From: JADJGC01 sp964576925
Lineage (GTDB): Bacteria; Zixibacteria; MSB-5A5; CAIYYT01
Length of the DNA stretch: 64,000 nt
Assembly: GCA_964576925.1 (NCBI GenBank)
Contig: CAZNWJ010000004.1
Location: 62,001 to 126,000 of the forward strand
Reading direction: 5' to 3'
Made by a program: the position numbers and the translations under genes. Below the pieces are notes generated by a model, which saw only the letters and a list, made by a program, of their open reading frames with translations, made no database searches and was not told where the DNA came from. Below are positions 24,389 through 33,351 of the stretch, piece by piece. Positions within the stretch are counted from its first letter, which is position 1. Each line of letters opens with the position of its first letter.

Positions 24389-25404
24389 AAGACAGCCCGT
24401 TCATCCGCGCTTGTTATGGCCAGAACGACGGCCCGATTCCGGTCTGGATCATGCGCCAGGCCGGCCGCTACCTCCCCGAGTACCAGGAGGTGCGCAGCAA
24501 GGTCTCATTTCAGGAGCTTTGCCGTTCGCCGCGACTGATTGCGGAGGTCGTTCGGCAACCGGTGGAACGCTTCAATCTCGATGCGGCCATCTTATTCTCG
24601 GATATCCTGACGTTGTTGGAACCGATGGGCGTTCAGGTCAGCTTTCCGGAGGGCGGGCCGCTGATTGCTCAGCCGATACGCACGCCAGAGGACGTCGGCC
24701 GCGTGCATCGCTGCGACGTACAGCGTGATCTGTCGTTTGTGCTGGCGGGGATCGATGAAATCAAGCAGCGTTTACCCCAAACGCCGCTGATCGGCTTTGC
24801 CGGCTCGCCGTTTACGTTGTTTTGTTACCTGGTCGAGGGCAAAGGTTCGAAGACGTTCGACAAAGCCAAACAATTCATCCATCGCTATCCCGATGCGGCC
24901 CGACAACTGATTGATTTGCTGGCCGACTCGGTAGCGGACTACCTATCAGAGCAGATCAATGCCGGTGCCGACGCTGTGCAGCTGTTTGACAGTTGGGGCG
25001 GAATTCTTTCCCACGAGGATTACCGCCAGTGGTCGGCAGCGCCCAATCAGCGAATCTTTGCCGCTGTCAAGAAATTCAGTGTGCCGCGAGTTCTCTTCGT
25101 CAACAATGTGGCGCCGTATTTGGATATCGTCAAGTCGATGGACTGTGAAGTGATCGGCGTGGATTATCGTATTGCCCTGGCGACGGCCGCGAGCGTTCTC
25201 AACGGCAAGTCGGTGCAGGGTAATCTTGATCCGACGGTGCTATTCGATAAGCCGGATGTTGTCAAGTCACGAACCCAAGAGATTCTCGACAGCCTCAGCC
25301 GCCATAACAACTTCATTTTCAATCTTGGCCACGGGATCCTGCCCGAAACGCCGCTGGCTTCAGTCGAGGCGATGATCCAGACGGTGAAGAAATTCCGCAG
25401 TTAA
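24379..25404 (+). CDS. hemE: Uroporphyrinogen decarboxylase
   Basis: A 341-residue cofactor-free enzyme that removes four carboxyls from uroporphyrinogen III to give coproporphyrinogen III. The signature PVWIMRQAGRYLPEYQ occurs at residues 21-36, followed by LFSDILT with the catalytic Asp, GFAGSPFTLFCYLVEG and FDSWGGILS. The start is GTG at 24379, overlapping hemL. Length matches the family. Confidence 0.97.
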   Translation: MGVKDSPFIRACYGQNDGPIPVWIMRQAGRYLPEYQEVRSKVSFQELCRSPRLIAEVVRQPVERFNLDAAILFSDILTLLEPMGVQVSFPEGGPLIAQPIRTPEDVGRVHRCDVQRDLSFVLAGIDEIKQRLPQTPLIGFAGSPFTLFCYLVEGKGSKTFDKAKQFIHRYPDAARQLIDLLADSVADYLSEQINAGADAVQLFDSWGGILSHEDYRQWSAAPNQRIFAAVKKFSVPRVLFVNNVAPYLDIVKSMDCEVIGVDYRIALATAASVLNGKSVQGNLDPTVLFDKPDVVKSRTQEILDSLSRHNNFIFNLGHGILPETPLASVEAMIQTVKKFRS

Positions 25405-25406
25405 GC

Positions 25407-26804
25407 ATGAGCACGCCGCAAGCCGCCACAAAAGTCCCGATCGAGTTGCTCCGGAAATATGACCGTCCGGGACCCCGCTACACCAGTTATCCGACCGTGC
25501 CGGTGTGGACAAGTGAGATGGGTGTCGCGCAGTATCGCGAGGCGTTAGGCGCCGCTGCCGGGCGCGTTGAGACACCGCTAGCCCTGTACTGCCATATTCC
25601 GTTCTGTCGTAAACGGTGTTTCTACTGCGGCTGCAATACGGTCGTAACGCAGCACAAAGAGCGCATCGACAGCTACGTGGCCAGTATCACGGCAGAAATC
25701 AGGAATACCGCCGCACTGCTGGGTGCGCGCCGGCGGGTGAGCCAGTTGCATCTCGGCGGCGGAACGCCGACGTATCTCGATTGCCGAGGCTTGGAAATCG
25801 TCCTCAGTGCAATCGATGGCAAGTTCGAGTTTGCTGCAGGCTGCGAAAAGTCGATCGAGGTTGATCCGCGCGTGACGACCGACGAGCAGTTAGAGTTTCT
25901 CGCCAAGTCAGGTTTCAATCGTCTCTCGATCGGCACACAGGATTTTGATCCGCAGGTGCAGGAGGCAATGGGACGGGTGCAATCGTTTGAATCGGTGCAT
26001 CATATTCTGGAGAAGGGCAGGCAGTTGGGTTTCACGGGTATCAACCTGGACTTGATCTATGGTTTGCCGAAACAGAATGTCGAGTCGTTTGCCGCGACGA
26101 TTGCCAAGGCGCTATCGCTGCGCCCCGATCGCGTGGCTATGTATTCGTTCGCCTACTTGCCGCAGAACATGCCGCACCAATCCGTGATTGACTCCCTGCA
26201 ACTTCCCGCAACAGAAGTGAAATATCAATTGTTCGCCACCGCCGTCGAGCAGTTTACCAGAGCCGGGTATCATCAGATCGGGATGGATCACTTTGCGCTG
26301 CCGGAGGACGAATTGTCGCTGGCGCAGCAGGATGGCCGCTTGCATCGCAATTTCATGGGCTACACCGTGCAAAGCGCGCCGGAAATGATCGGTTTCGGCA
26401 TGTCGGCGATCGGCTACGTCAACAACGCGTTCTTCCAGAATTACTCCAAACTGGACAGCTACGAGAGGGCAATCAAGGAGCAGGAATTCGCCGTCTATCG
26501 CGGGATGAATCTCTCGCAAGACGACCTGATCCGCCAGTACGTTATCAGCCAGCTGATGTGCAATTTTCGGCTGCACTACCAGGCGCTGGAGCAGCTATTT
26601 GCTATTCGATACCGTGATTACTTTGCGAAAGAACACAGCCGCCTCGATCCGTTTCTCGCCGATGAATTGATGAGCTTCGAAGAAGACGGACTGCAGATCA
26701 CGCCGGTGGGGAGGACATTTGTCCGCAACATCGCGATGACGTTTGATGCCTACCTTGACGAGAACGGTGAAGCGCGTGGTGTAAAATTCTCGCGCACGAT
26801 CTAA
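25407..26804 (+). CDS. hemN: Oxygen-independent coproporphyrinogen III oxidase
   Basis: A 465-residue radical-SAM enzyme that oxidatively decarboxylates coproporphyrinogen III without oxygen. The cluster motif HIPFCRKRCFYCGCNT (CxxxCxxC with the extra Cys typical of HemN) is near residues 60-75. PRYTSYPT before it and LHLGGGTPTYL after it are HemN hallmarks. The full-length C-terminal domain marks it as HemN rather than the heme chaperone HemW. Starts two bases after the hemE stop. Confidence 0.95.
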   Translation: MSTPQAATKVPIELLRKYDRPGPRYTSYPTVPVWTSEMGVAQYREALGAAAGRVETPLALYCHIPFCRKRCFYCGCNTVVTQHKERIDSYVASITAEIRNTAALLGARRRVSQLHLGGGTPTYLDCRGLEIVLSAIDGKFEFAAGCEKSIEVDPRVTTDEQLEFLAKSGFNRLSIGTQDFDPQVQEAMGRVQSFESVHHILEKGRQLGFTGINLDLIYGLPKQNVESFAATIAKALSLRPDRVAMYSFAYLPQNMPHQSVIDSLQLPATEVKYQLFATAVEQFTRAGYHQIGMDHFALPEDELSLAQQDGRLHRNFMGYTVQSAPEMIGFGMSAIGYVNNAFFQNYSKLDSYERAIKEQEFAVYRGMNLSQDDLIRQYVISQLMCNFRLHYQALEQLFAIRYRDYFAKEHSRLDPFLADELMSFEEDGLQITPVGRTFVRNIAMTFDAYLDENGEARGVKFSRTI

Positions 26805-26814
26805 GGCCCCGGTG

Positions 26815-27768
26815 ATGCAGGACAAGACAGCAGTCATACTACTGGCCATGGGCGGTCCGGCCACGACCGCCGAGATTCCCGAGTATCTTTTCAATATCTT
26901 CTCCGACCGCCACATCATCCGTCTGCCGGGAGGAGCGCTCTTTCAGAAGCCGTTTGCGCGGATGATCTCTAAGCGACGGACGCCGGAGGTGACGCACAAC
27001 TACAGCCGGATCGGCGGCGGCTCGCCGCTCTTGAAATGGACCGAAGCACAGGCGCGTCATATCGAAGCAGAGCTTCAAGAGGCAATACCGGGTATCAAGT
27101 GCTTCGTCGGAATGCGCTATTCCCGGCCCGCGATTGCTGCGGCAATTGAAGGCGCGGTTAGAGAGGGATTTGGGCGTCTGGTGTTTTTGCCGCTCTATCC
27201 GCAGTACAGCAAAGCGACGACCGGTTCGTCGTTCGCGGTGGCAGAAACGGAATTGAAGAAGTATCCGCAAGTGCAGGCAGTGTGGATCAGGGAATTTCAC
27301 GACGAACCCGCTTACACTGCCTTGCTGCATGACTACATCGAGGCAAACATCACAGCCGACGAAGCGCTGCTCTTTTCGGCGCACTCGTTGCCGCAGAAAT
27401 TCGTCGATGAAGGCGACCCGTATGTTGATCAAATCCGTCAGACAGCTAAGTTGGCGGCCGGTAAGCGCGAATATTTCCTGTCGTTCCAGAGCCGCACCGG
27501 GCCGGTGAAATGGGTTGGTCCCGATACGATCGACGAGACCAAACGTTTGCTGAATGAACGTGCGGGTGGGCTGTTTATCGTGCCGATAGCTTTTGTTTGC
27601 GACCATATTGAGACGCTATTTGAGATTGATTTGCAGTTAAAGGAAATCGCCGGTGCAGAACAGGGCGCCCGGATTCGGCGGATGCCGATGTTCAATGACG
27701 ACCGGCGGTTTGGCGCGATCCTGGCGAAGCTGGTACGGAAGGCGGTGATCTCTGATGTCAGAGTATGA
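26815..27768 (+). CDS. hemH: Ferrochelatase
   Basis: A 317-residue enzyme inserting iron into protoporphyrin or coproporphyrin. It begins DKTAVILLAMGGPATTAEIPEYLFNIFSD, and carries the catalytic-His segment LFSAHSLPQKFVDEGDPY, the following FQSRTGPVKWVGPDT, and the VPIAFVCDHIETLFEID signature. A GTG lies one codon before the chosen ATG and would add one residue. It overlaps hemG/Y by 14 bases. Confidence 0.95.
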   Translation: MQDKTAVILLAMGGPATTAEIPEYLFNIFSDRHIIRLPGGALFQKPFARMISKRRTPEVTHNYSRIGGGSPLLKWTEAQARHIEAELQEAIPGIKCFVGMRYSRPAIAAAIEGAVREGFGRLVFLPLYPQYSKATTGSSFAVAETELKKYPQVQAVWIREFHDEPAYTALLHDYIEANITADEALLFSAHSLPQKFVDEGDPYVDQIRQTAKLAAGKREYFLSFQSRTGPVKWVGPDTIDETKRLLNERAGGLFIVPIAFVCDHIETLFEIDLQLKEIAGAEQGARIRRMPMFNDDRRFGAILAKLVRKAVISDVRV

Positions 27769-29128
27769 TGTAATCATCGCCGGCGGAGGAATCTCCGGGC
27801 TGGCGACGTTGCACTACTTGCGGCGCAACAAGCCGCAACTTCGCGTCAGACTGCTCGAGGCCGAACCGCGTTTAGGGGGCACGATCGGCACCGATCGGAT
27901 CGACGGCTACAGTTTCGACTGGGGTCCAAACGGATTTCTCGACCGCGAGCCGCTGACGCTGCAACTTTGCGAAGAACTAGGGCTCAAGGATCAACTCGAG
28001 CGCGCTAACGAAAGTGTCAATGCGAGGTTTATCCTGCGCGGGGGAAGACTTCGGCCGGTACCAATGTCGCCTCCAAAATTCCTGATGTCGGATATTATCA
28101 GTTGGCGCGGCAAGCTGCGGATCATGCGCGAGCCGTGGGCGAAGCCGCGGCCGGACGGAGTCGACGAATCGATTTACGATTTTGCGAAACGCCGGATCGG
28201 TCAGGAGGCCGCTGATTATCTGGTGCAGCCGATGGTGTCGGGGGTCTACGGCGGAGTGGCGTCGAAGCTGTCGCTGCAGTCGTGTTTCGCGATCATGCGC
28301 GAAATGGAAGACGAGTACGGCTCGCTGTTCAAGGCGATGATGGCCAAGGCGAAGGCGGCGCGTGCGGCCGGGAAGAAAAGCGGCGGGCCGGCAGGACCGG
28401 GTGGGTGGTTGACCTCGTTTCACGGCGGACTCTACCGCGTGATCGAGCGCTTTGCCGAGTTGTACAGCGGCAATATCCAGTGCTCCAGCCCGGTGAAGTC
28501 GGTCGCCCGATCGGGCGAGTCTCTGCGCGTCGAAACTGCAGATGGAACCACACTTGGAACTCGGCATCTTGTCCTGGCAACGCCTTCATACGTCGCTGCA
28601 GATGTTGTCAGGAATCTGTCGTCAACCCTGCACGATGCTCTCGGTCGAATCAAATATGCGCCGATCGCGGTCGTGTGTCTTGGCTATGATGCCGCGCAAG
28701 TGAAGAGCTCAGTAGAAGGGTTCGGATTTCTGGTACCGCAGAAAGAGGGACGACGAATATTGGGATCGATCTGGACTTCGTCGATCTTTGCCGAACGCGC
28801 GCCGCAGGGCAAGGTGCAGTTTCGCACGATGCTGGGCGGCGACGGCGATCATGATTCGATCAAACTCGATGACAATAAACTGACCGAATTGGCGACGAGC
28901 GATCTGGCTGGGATCATGGGCATCAGCGGCGAGCCGGAGACGGTCAAGGTCTACCGCTGGCAATATGGGATACCGCAGTATCATATTGGGCATCGCGCCG
29001 TGATGGACACTGTTGAAGGGGAGTTGAAGCGGCTGCGGCAGGTTCACCTCGCCAGCAATGCCTATTTTGGTATCGGGCTGAATGATTGCGTCAAGCAGGC
29101 TTGGCGCGTCTATCAGAAAATCGACTGA
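27755..29128 (+). CDS. hemY: FAD-dependent protoporphyrinogen/coproporphyrinogen oxidase (HemY type)
   Basis: A 457-residue flavoprotein oxidising protoporphyrinogen IX, or coproporphyrinogen III in some lineages. The Rossmann FAD motif IIAGGGISGLATLHYLRRN begins at residue 6, and GGTIGTDRIDGYSFDWGPNGF is the family's flavin-contacting stretch. The C-terminal GIGLNDCVKQAWRVY region closes the FAD site. As HemN produces protoporphyrinogen IX, protoporphyrinogen oxidase is the simplest reading. It ends the operon. This oxidase type normally uses oxygen, in contrast to the oxygen-independent HemN two genes upstream. Confidence 0.93.
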   Translation: MSEYDVIIAGGGISGLATLHYLRRNKPQLRVRLLEAEPRLGGTIGTDRIDGYSFDWGPNGFLDREPLTLQLCEELGLKDQLERANESVNARFILRGGRLRPVPMSPPKFLMSDIISWRGKLRIMREPWAKPRPDGVDESIYDFAKRRIGQEAADYLVQPMVSGVYGGVASKLSLQSCFAIMREMEDEYGSLFKAMMAKAKAARAAGKKSGGPAGPGGWLTSFHGGLYRVIERFAELYSGNIQCSSPVKSVARSGESLRVETADGTTLGTRHLVLATPSYVAADVVRNLSSTLHDALGRIKYAPIAVVCLGYDAAQVKSSVEGFGFLVPQKEGRRILGSIWTSSIFAERAPQGKVQFRTMLGGDGDHDSIKLDDNKLTELATSDLAGIMGISGEPETVKVYRWQYGIPQYHIGHRAVMDTVEGELKRLRQVHLASNAYFGIGLNDCVKQAWRVYQKID

Positions 29129-29143
29129 GCTACTTCCTGACTT

Positions 29144-29929
29144 CTAACCCAATCCAATCTTCTTCGATTCGAGAAATTCACGCAGGTGGACGCGCAACGA
29201 AGCGGGATTCGTGGTAGCCGCGCGGCGTGCCGAATGTTCGCTCCAGCTATAGGCATCGTCCGGAATCGTGCGGCCATCGGGAGCAGCGATCTTGCGTTTA
29301 TCGCCTTCGTAAAGACCAGTAGATTTGACGATGCGGTCGTAATCGGCGATTAGATCGGCAAGCGTGTCGTCTTTATACTCCTCGCGATGGACGGCAAGTT
29401 CACGAGGCAGTCGGGGCTTGACCATCGGCTCGTGATCGGGATAGCCGAGGCAGATCCCCATTAACGGAAACACGCGCTCAGGCAGCTTGAGCAGCTCGCT
29501 GACTTGCGCCGGATTGTTGCGAATGGCGCCGATCATGCAGATACCGAGCCCGGAGGCCTCCGTGGCAACGACGATGTTCTGAGCCACAAGAGCGGTGTCG
29601 ACGATGGCAACCATCATCATCTCAATGTAGCGATCGGTGAACTGGTAGCCGCGCAATTCGCAGACACGCTGGATGCGGTGCAGGTCGGGGCACATCGCGA
29701 GAAATACGGGACAGCCGGCGACATAGGATTGGTTGCCGCAATAGCCCGCGAGTTTCTCTTTCTTAGCCGAATCTGTCACCACAATAATCGAGTAGGTCTG
29801 CAGATTGGAAGAAGTCGGCGCCTGGCGCGCGGAATCGAGGATTCGATTGAGAAGTTCCTCCGGAATCGGTTCGCTCTTATAGCGGCGGATCGAGCGGTGC
29901 GAAGTAAGGATTTCGAAAACATCTTTCAT
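29144..29929 (-). CDS. Nitroreductase family flavoprotein (NfsA-like)
   Basis: A 261-residue FMN oxidoreductase with the family start FEILTSHRSIRRYKSEPIPE and the core AQNIVVATEASGLGICMIGAIRNNPAQV. The long C-terminal extension after MGICLGYPDHEPMVKPRLP is as in NfsA-type NADPH enzymes. The ATG at 29929 is preferred over one 36 bases upstream because the conserved sequence begins there. It is convergent with the heme operon, 15 bases from its end. Natural substrate unknown. Confidence 0.9.
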   Translation of the reverse strand: MKDVFEILTSHRSIRRYKSEPIPEELLNRILDSARQAPTSSNLQTYSIIVVTDSAKKEKLAGYCGNQSYVAGCPVFLAMCPDLHRIQRVCELRGYQFTDRYIEMMMVAIVDTALVAQNIVVATEASGLGICMIGAIRNNPAQVSELLKLPERVFPLMGICLGYPDHEPMVKPRLPRELAVHREEYKDDTLADLIADYDRIVKSTGLYEGDKRKIAAPDGRTIPDDAYSWSEHSARRAATTNPASLRVHLREFLESKKIGLG

Positions 29930-29984
29930 GGTGGAAAAAGATAGGCGCTTCGGGCGCTGCGGCAAGGAGAAAGGGGCTGATTGA

Positions 29985-30134
29985 TCAGGCGAGGAAGAAC
30001 GTCAAGAGCGTGAAAGCCATCGAGATTCCGAGAGCCAGCCAGATGATCCGAAAGGCATTACTGCGAACCTGGGCGAGTTCTTCGGAATTCGTGATGTCTT
30101 CTTCTCCCTGGTCAAGATTGCGCCGACCGCGCAT
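29985..30134 (-). CDS. Small membrane protein (49 residues)
   Basis: A short frame encoding a charged N-terminus (MRGRRNLDQGEEDITNSEEL) and one hydrophobic helix (IIWLALGISMAFTLLTFFLA) that runs to the C-terminus. It starts 12 bases after the stop of the other small membrane gene on the same strand, so the two look like a tandem pair. No ribosome site is obvious. It resembles no family I know. Confidence 0.5.
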   Translation of the reverse strand: MRGRRNLDQGEEDITNSEELAQVRSNAFRIIWLALGISMAFTLLTFFLA

Positions 30135-30146
30135 CGCCAGGAGAGC

Positions 30147-30356
30147 TCAGGTTTTCTCGCGCGCCTGGAGCAGGCCGAGAACGGCGGCAAAGGCCGAGAG
30201 AAAGAGCGGGATATACCAGCCCCGGCTCACGTCATAGACCTTGAGTGCCAGAAAGATGAAGATCGTGGCGACAAAGGCGACCAGCGAGATGAGTTCGCGG
30301 CGGCGACATTCGCGCGGGCCGATGTTGGAAACGGACTTTGAGAAAAACGGCGACAT
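30147..30356 (-). CDS. Small two-helix membrane protein (69 residues)
   Basis: A positively charged N-terminus followed by two hydrophobic helices (ISLVAFVATIFIFLALKVY and YIPLFLSAFAAVLGLLQA) joined by a short loop. It is upstream of the 49-residue membrane protein and may form a complex with it. Family unknown. Confidence 0.6.
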   Translation of the reverse strand: MSPFFSKSVSNIGPRECRRRELISLVAFVATIFIFLALKVYDVSRGWYIPLFLSAFAAVLGLLQAREKT

Positions 30357-30572
30357 AATGGTCTCGATAATGGTACGAATGAACCGAATCAGAAATCTTG
30401 CGGCAAAGTGTTTTTTTGGATTGAACGCCGGCGCAAGGTGACGCGTCAGGATTATAGAGGCCAGCCCACAGGCTTCGTTGCGACAAGCGAGCTATTCTAA
30501 AACTGGAAATGGGAAGTATCTGTGAATATCGGGGCATTCACAGAAATTGGAAAGTTACGTCAGGAGGCTGTC

Positions 30573-31067
30573 GTGCGCGGAATTTGTGCTCTGCTGTTCG
30601 CTTGCCTGCTGCTGCAGGGTGCGGTATCACTCGCAGCGAAGGACTCGACAGGAGTAGGGTGTATCTGCGGAAAGGTGACCAGCGCGGATACGGGTAGCAC
30701 AATCCCGTTTGCTGTTGTGTACCTCGCAGGCACTACCAAAGGCTGCCAAACTGATACTTCAGGAGTATTTTGTATTTGCGGTCTGACAGCAGGTGTGTAC
30801 ACGGTAGTTGGCGCAACTGCAGGCTATAGCTCTGTGGCTGTTGAAGGCGTTGAAGTTGCGGCGGCTTGCACGAGTTGGGTGACTTTCTGTCTGGAGGAAA
30901 CGATAATCGTTATCGATGGCTGTCCAATAGTTCCGCGTGCAAAGTGGCGGCTAAGAATATACGAAACTCAATCGATGTATCAGCTTACTGCCGAACACAT
31001 TCGTTACATGCCGAGCGGCGACGTTTATGACATCCTGCGCAAACGAGGGGGTGTAACGATCCGATAG
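30573..31067 (+). CDS. Exported CarboxypepD-reg-like protein with a short plug-like tail
   Basis: A 164-residue protein. I prefer GTG 30573, which follows AGGAGG and begins directly with a signal peptide (VRGICALLFACLLLQGAVSLAA); the ATG 51 bases upstream has no ribosome site. A CarboxypepD_reg-like beta-sandwich (VCxGKVTSADTGSTIPFA-type pattern through GVYTVVGATAGYSSVAVEG) covers about residues 28-115. The end (LTAEHIRYMPSGDVYDILRKRGGV) resembles the first part of a TonB-receptor plug, but there is no barrel. Many cysteines in the middle suggest disulfides. It shares this layout with the N-terminus of the next gene. Confidence 0.7.
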   Translation: MRGICALLFACLLLQGAVSLAAKDSTGVGCICGKVTSADTGSTIPFAVVYLAGTTKGCQTDTSGVFCICGLTAGVYTVVGATAGYSSVAVEGVEVAAACTSWVTFCLEETIIVIDGCPIVPRAKWRLRIYETQSMYQLTAEHIRYMPSGDVYDILRKRGGVTIR

Positions 31068-31181
31068 CTAAGTCCTGATCCGACAGCCATAAACAGATTC
31101 ACCGCCATGATGGGAATATCCGCGCATTCAGGCTGTATTGAGTGCAAGGAAGAAGAATCAACCTGAAAAACGGAGGAACTC

Positions 31182-33206
31182 ATGAAACGCTTCCTTCTGA
31201 CGGCTGCAATCGCAGCGCTGTGGCTACTGGCGGTGGTGGCCTCGCAAGTGATGTCGGGTGAGACCGGCAAAATCCGCGGAAAAGTGATCAACAAGAGCAC
31301 CAAGCAGCCGATAGCGTCGGCGGTCGTTGTCATCAACGGCACGACTATGGGCGCGCAGGCGGACTCGCTCGGCGAGTACATCATTGTCAATGTACCGCCG
31401 GGAAAGTACGCGCTAACGGCTTCGGTGGCGGGCTACTCTTCGGTCCGAGTCGTGGAATTGACGGTGTCGCCCAATTCGACAACGCAGCAGGATTTCGCGC
31501 TCGAGGAATCGCTCATCCAGACCGATGCGCAGATTGTCGTTGCTGAGAGAGACCTACTCAAGATTACCGAGACCGCGAACCTGCGGCAAGTTTCACCGGA
31601 AGAAATCAAGAACATGCAGGCAAAGAACGCGCAGGATGCTCTTGGCGTTCAGTACCAGAGTGTCGCGCCAAAGAAAGAGCATCACATGCGCGCGAAGTCT
31701 GCTCCCCTCGGTTTCTGCGGTACACCGCCACCGGCAGTGCTTCCAGGAGGATGTTTCCCCCCGGCGCACGGCGGTACCACACCGCCGAACGGCGAGCCAG
31801 TCGATGCGATGTTCTTCAAGAACTACGGTGTCAATCCCTTCATAGATACCGATGACGACCACCTTTCGACTTTCGCTATCGACACGGATAACGCTTCCTA
31901 CACGATGGCGAGGGCGTACTTGAACGACGGCAACCTGCCGCCGGAAGAGGCTATCCGTGTTGAAGAGTTCGTTAACAACTTTAAGTATGACTATCAACAT
32001 CCCCACGACCGCGCCTTTGCAGTGGAACTGGAGGCAGCGCCATCGCGCTTCGGGCAGAATTGCCAGCTTCTCAAAATCGGCATTGCCGGAAAGGTAGTCG
32101 ATCCTAAGAAGCGGCTCGATGCGAACCTCGTGTTCGTGGTTGATGTGTCGGGTTCGATGGCCGCCGAGAATCGACTGGGTCTGGTGCGGCGCAGCTTGCG
32201 GATGCTGGTCGACCAACTCAATCCGCGCGATCGGGTCGGCATTGTGGCTTATGGCAGCCAGGCGTGGACGATTCTGGAACCGACCTCAATTGCGAACAGC
32301 GAGCAGATCATCAACGCCATCGAACAGCTATATCCCAATGGTTCGACCTACGCCGAGGCGGGTATTCGGCTCGGTTACCAGATGGCTGACCGGATGTTCG
32401 AGACCGGCAAGATCAACCGCGTGATCCTCTGCTCCGACGGCGTGGCGAATGTCGGGCAGACGGGAGCGGACGAAATCCTCAAGTCGATCAAGCAGTATGC
32501 GGACAAGGGGATCACGCTCTCGACGATCGGATTCGGTATGGGCAACTACAATGACATCTTGATGGAGAAGCTGGGGAACAAGGGCAACGGCTACTATGCC
32601 TATGTCGACACCTGGGAGGACGCGAAGCGGGTGTTCCGCGACAATCTGACCGGTGCGCTGCAGGTGATTGCGCGCGACGTGAAGATTCAGGTCGACTTCA
32701 ACCCGAACGCCGTGGAGCGCTACCGACTGCTAGGTTACGAGAATCGCGACGTCGCCGACGAGAAGTTCCGCGATGACAAGGAAGACGGCGGCGAAATCGG
32801 CTCAGGGCACAAGGTGACGGCGCTTTACGAAATCAAGTTGCGCAAGGACGCAGCCAGCAGCGAGATCGGCACGATTTACGTGCGTTTCAAGCACCCCGAG
32901 ACCTTTGCCGTAACCGAGATTTCCGAGCGGATCGACCGGAGAATCCTGCGACGCAGTTTTGAGGAAGGCTCTGCCGATTTTCGCCTGGCAGCGGCTGCGG
33001 CTGAATTCTCTGAGATCATGCGCAATTCGTTTTGGGCCAAGGGCAGCGACCTCAAGGCAGTGCTCCAGGTCGCACGCGACGTTGAACGGCAGCGATCGGA
33101 CGATCAGGTCATTGAGTTGATGGACCTGATTGCCAAAGCCGATCGCCTGCGCAAAGACAAGGAGCGGAATCTGAACCCGGAGCCGATTGGATTGCGGGGC
33201 GAGTAG
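31182..33206 (+). CDS. von Willebrand factor A protein, YfbK-like, with CarboxypepD-reg and plug-like N-terminus
   Basis: A 674-residue exported protein. Signal peptide, then a CarboxypepD_reg-like domain (TGKIRGKVINKSTKQPI to PGKYALTASVAGY, about 25-105), then a plug-like segment (VSPEEIKNMQAKNAQDAL), then the YfbK-type N-terminal region (STFAIDTDNASYTMARAYL). The vWA domain has a full MIDAS motif DVSGSM starting at Asp321 and a C-terminal Ig-like and helical tail typical of YfbK. A strong GGAGG precedes the ATG. vWA domains bind ligands through a metal ion; the partner is unknown. Confidence 0.88.
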   Translation: MKRFLLTAAIAALWLLAVVASQVMSGETGKIRGKVINKSTKQPIASAVVVINGTTMGAQADSLGEYIIVNVPPGKYALTASVAGYSSVRVVELTVSPNSTTQQDFALEESLIQTDAQIVVAERDLLKITETANLRQVSPEEIKNMQAKNAQDALGVQYQSVAPKKEHHMRAKSAPLGFCGTPPPAVLPGGCFPPAHGGTTPPNGEPVDAMFFKNYGVNPFIDTDDDHLSTFAIDTDNASYTMARAYLNDGNLPPEEAIRVEEFVNNFKYDYQHPHDRAFAVELEAAPSRFGQNCQLLKIGIAGKVVDPKKRLDANLVFVVDVSGSMAAENRLGLVRRSLRMLVDQLNPRDRVGIVAYGSQAWTILEPTSIANSEQIINAIEQLYPNGSTYAEAGIRLGYQMADRMFETGKINRVILCSDGVANVGQTGADEILKSIKQYADKGITLSTIGFGMGNYNDILMEKLGNKGNGYYAYVDTWEDAKRVFRDNLTGALQVIARDVKIQVDFNPNAVERYRLLGYENRDVADEKFRDDKEDGGEIGSGHKVTALYEIKLRKDAASSEIGTIYVRFKHPETFAVTEISERIDRRILRRSFEEGSADFRLAAAAAEFSEIMRNSFWAKGSDLKAVLQVARDVERQRSDDQVIELMDLIAKADRLRKDKERNLNPEPIGLRGE

Positions 33207-33294
33207 ACAAGATGATGGTGGTCAGTGGACGGAGGCTGCCACTGATCAGATGAAAGAGGGCATCACCTGGCGGTGAAACAAAGGGGAAAGCTGT

Positions 33295-33325
33295 GAGGGC
33301 GAGCCTGAGGCTCGCCCTCGCGTTT
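33295..33325. terminator. Hairpin between convergent genes
   Basis: GAGGGCGAGCC at 33295-33305 pairs perfectly with GGCTCGCCCTC at 33309-33319 across a three-base loop. The T-tail is poor on both strands, so it may act as a bidirectional stop or only as an mRNA-end stabiliser. Confidence 0.5.
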
Positions 33326-33351
33326 GCAGGGGTGAAGGATGGTCGAACTTA

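Noticed and set aside
29985..30356. Single membrane protein broken by a frameshift
   Set aside because: The two frames are separated by a stop and 12 bases, each has its own ATG, and both end cleanly; a tandem pair is simpler, though a frameshift cannot be fully excluded.
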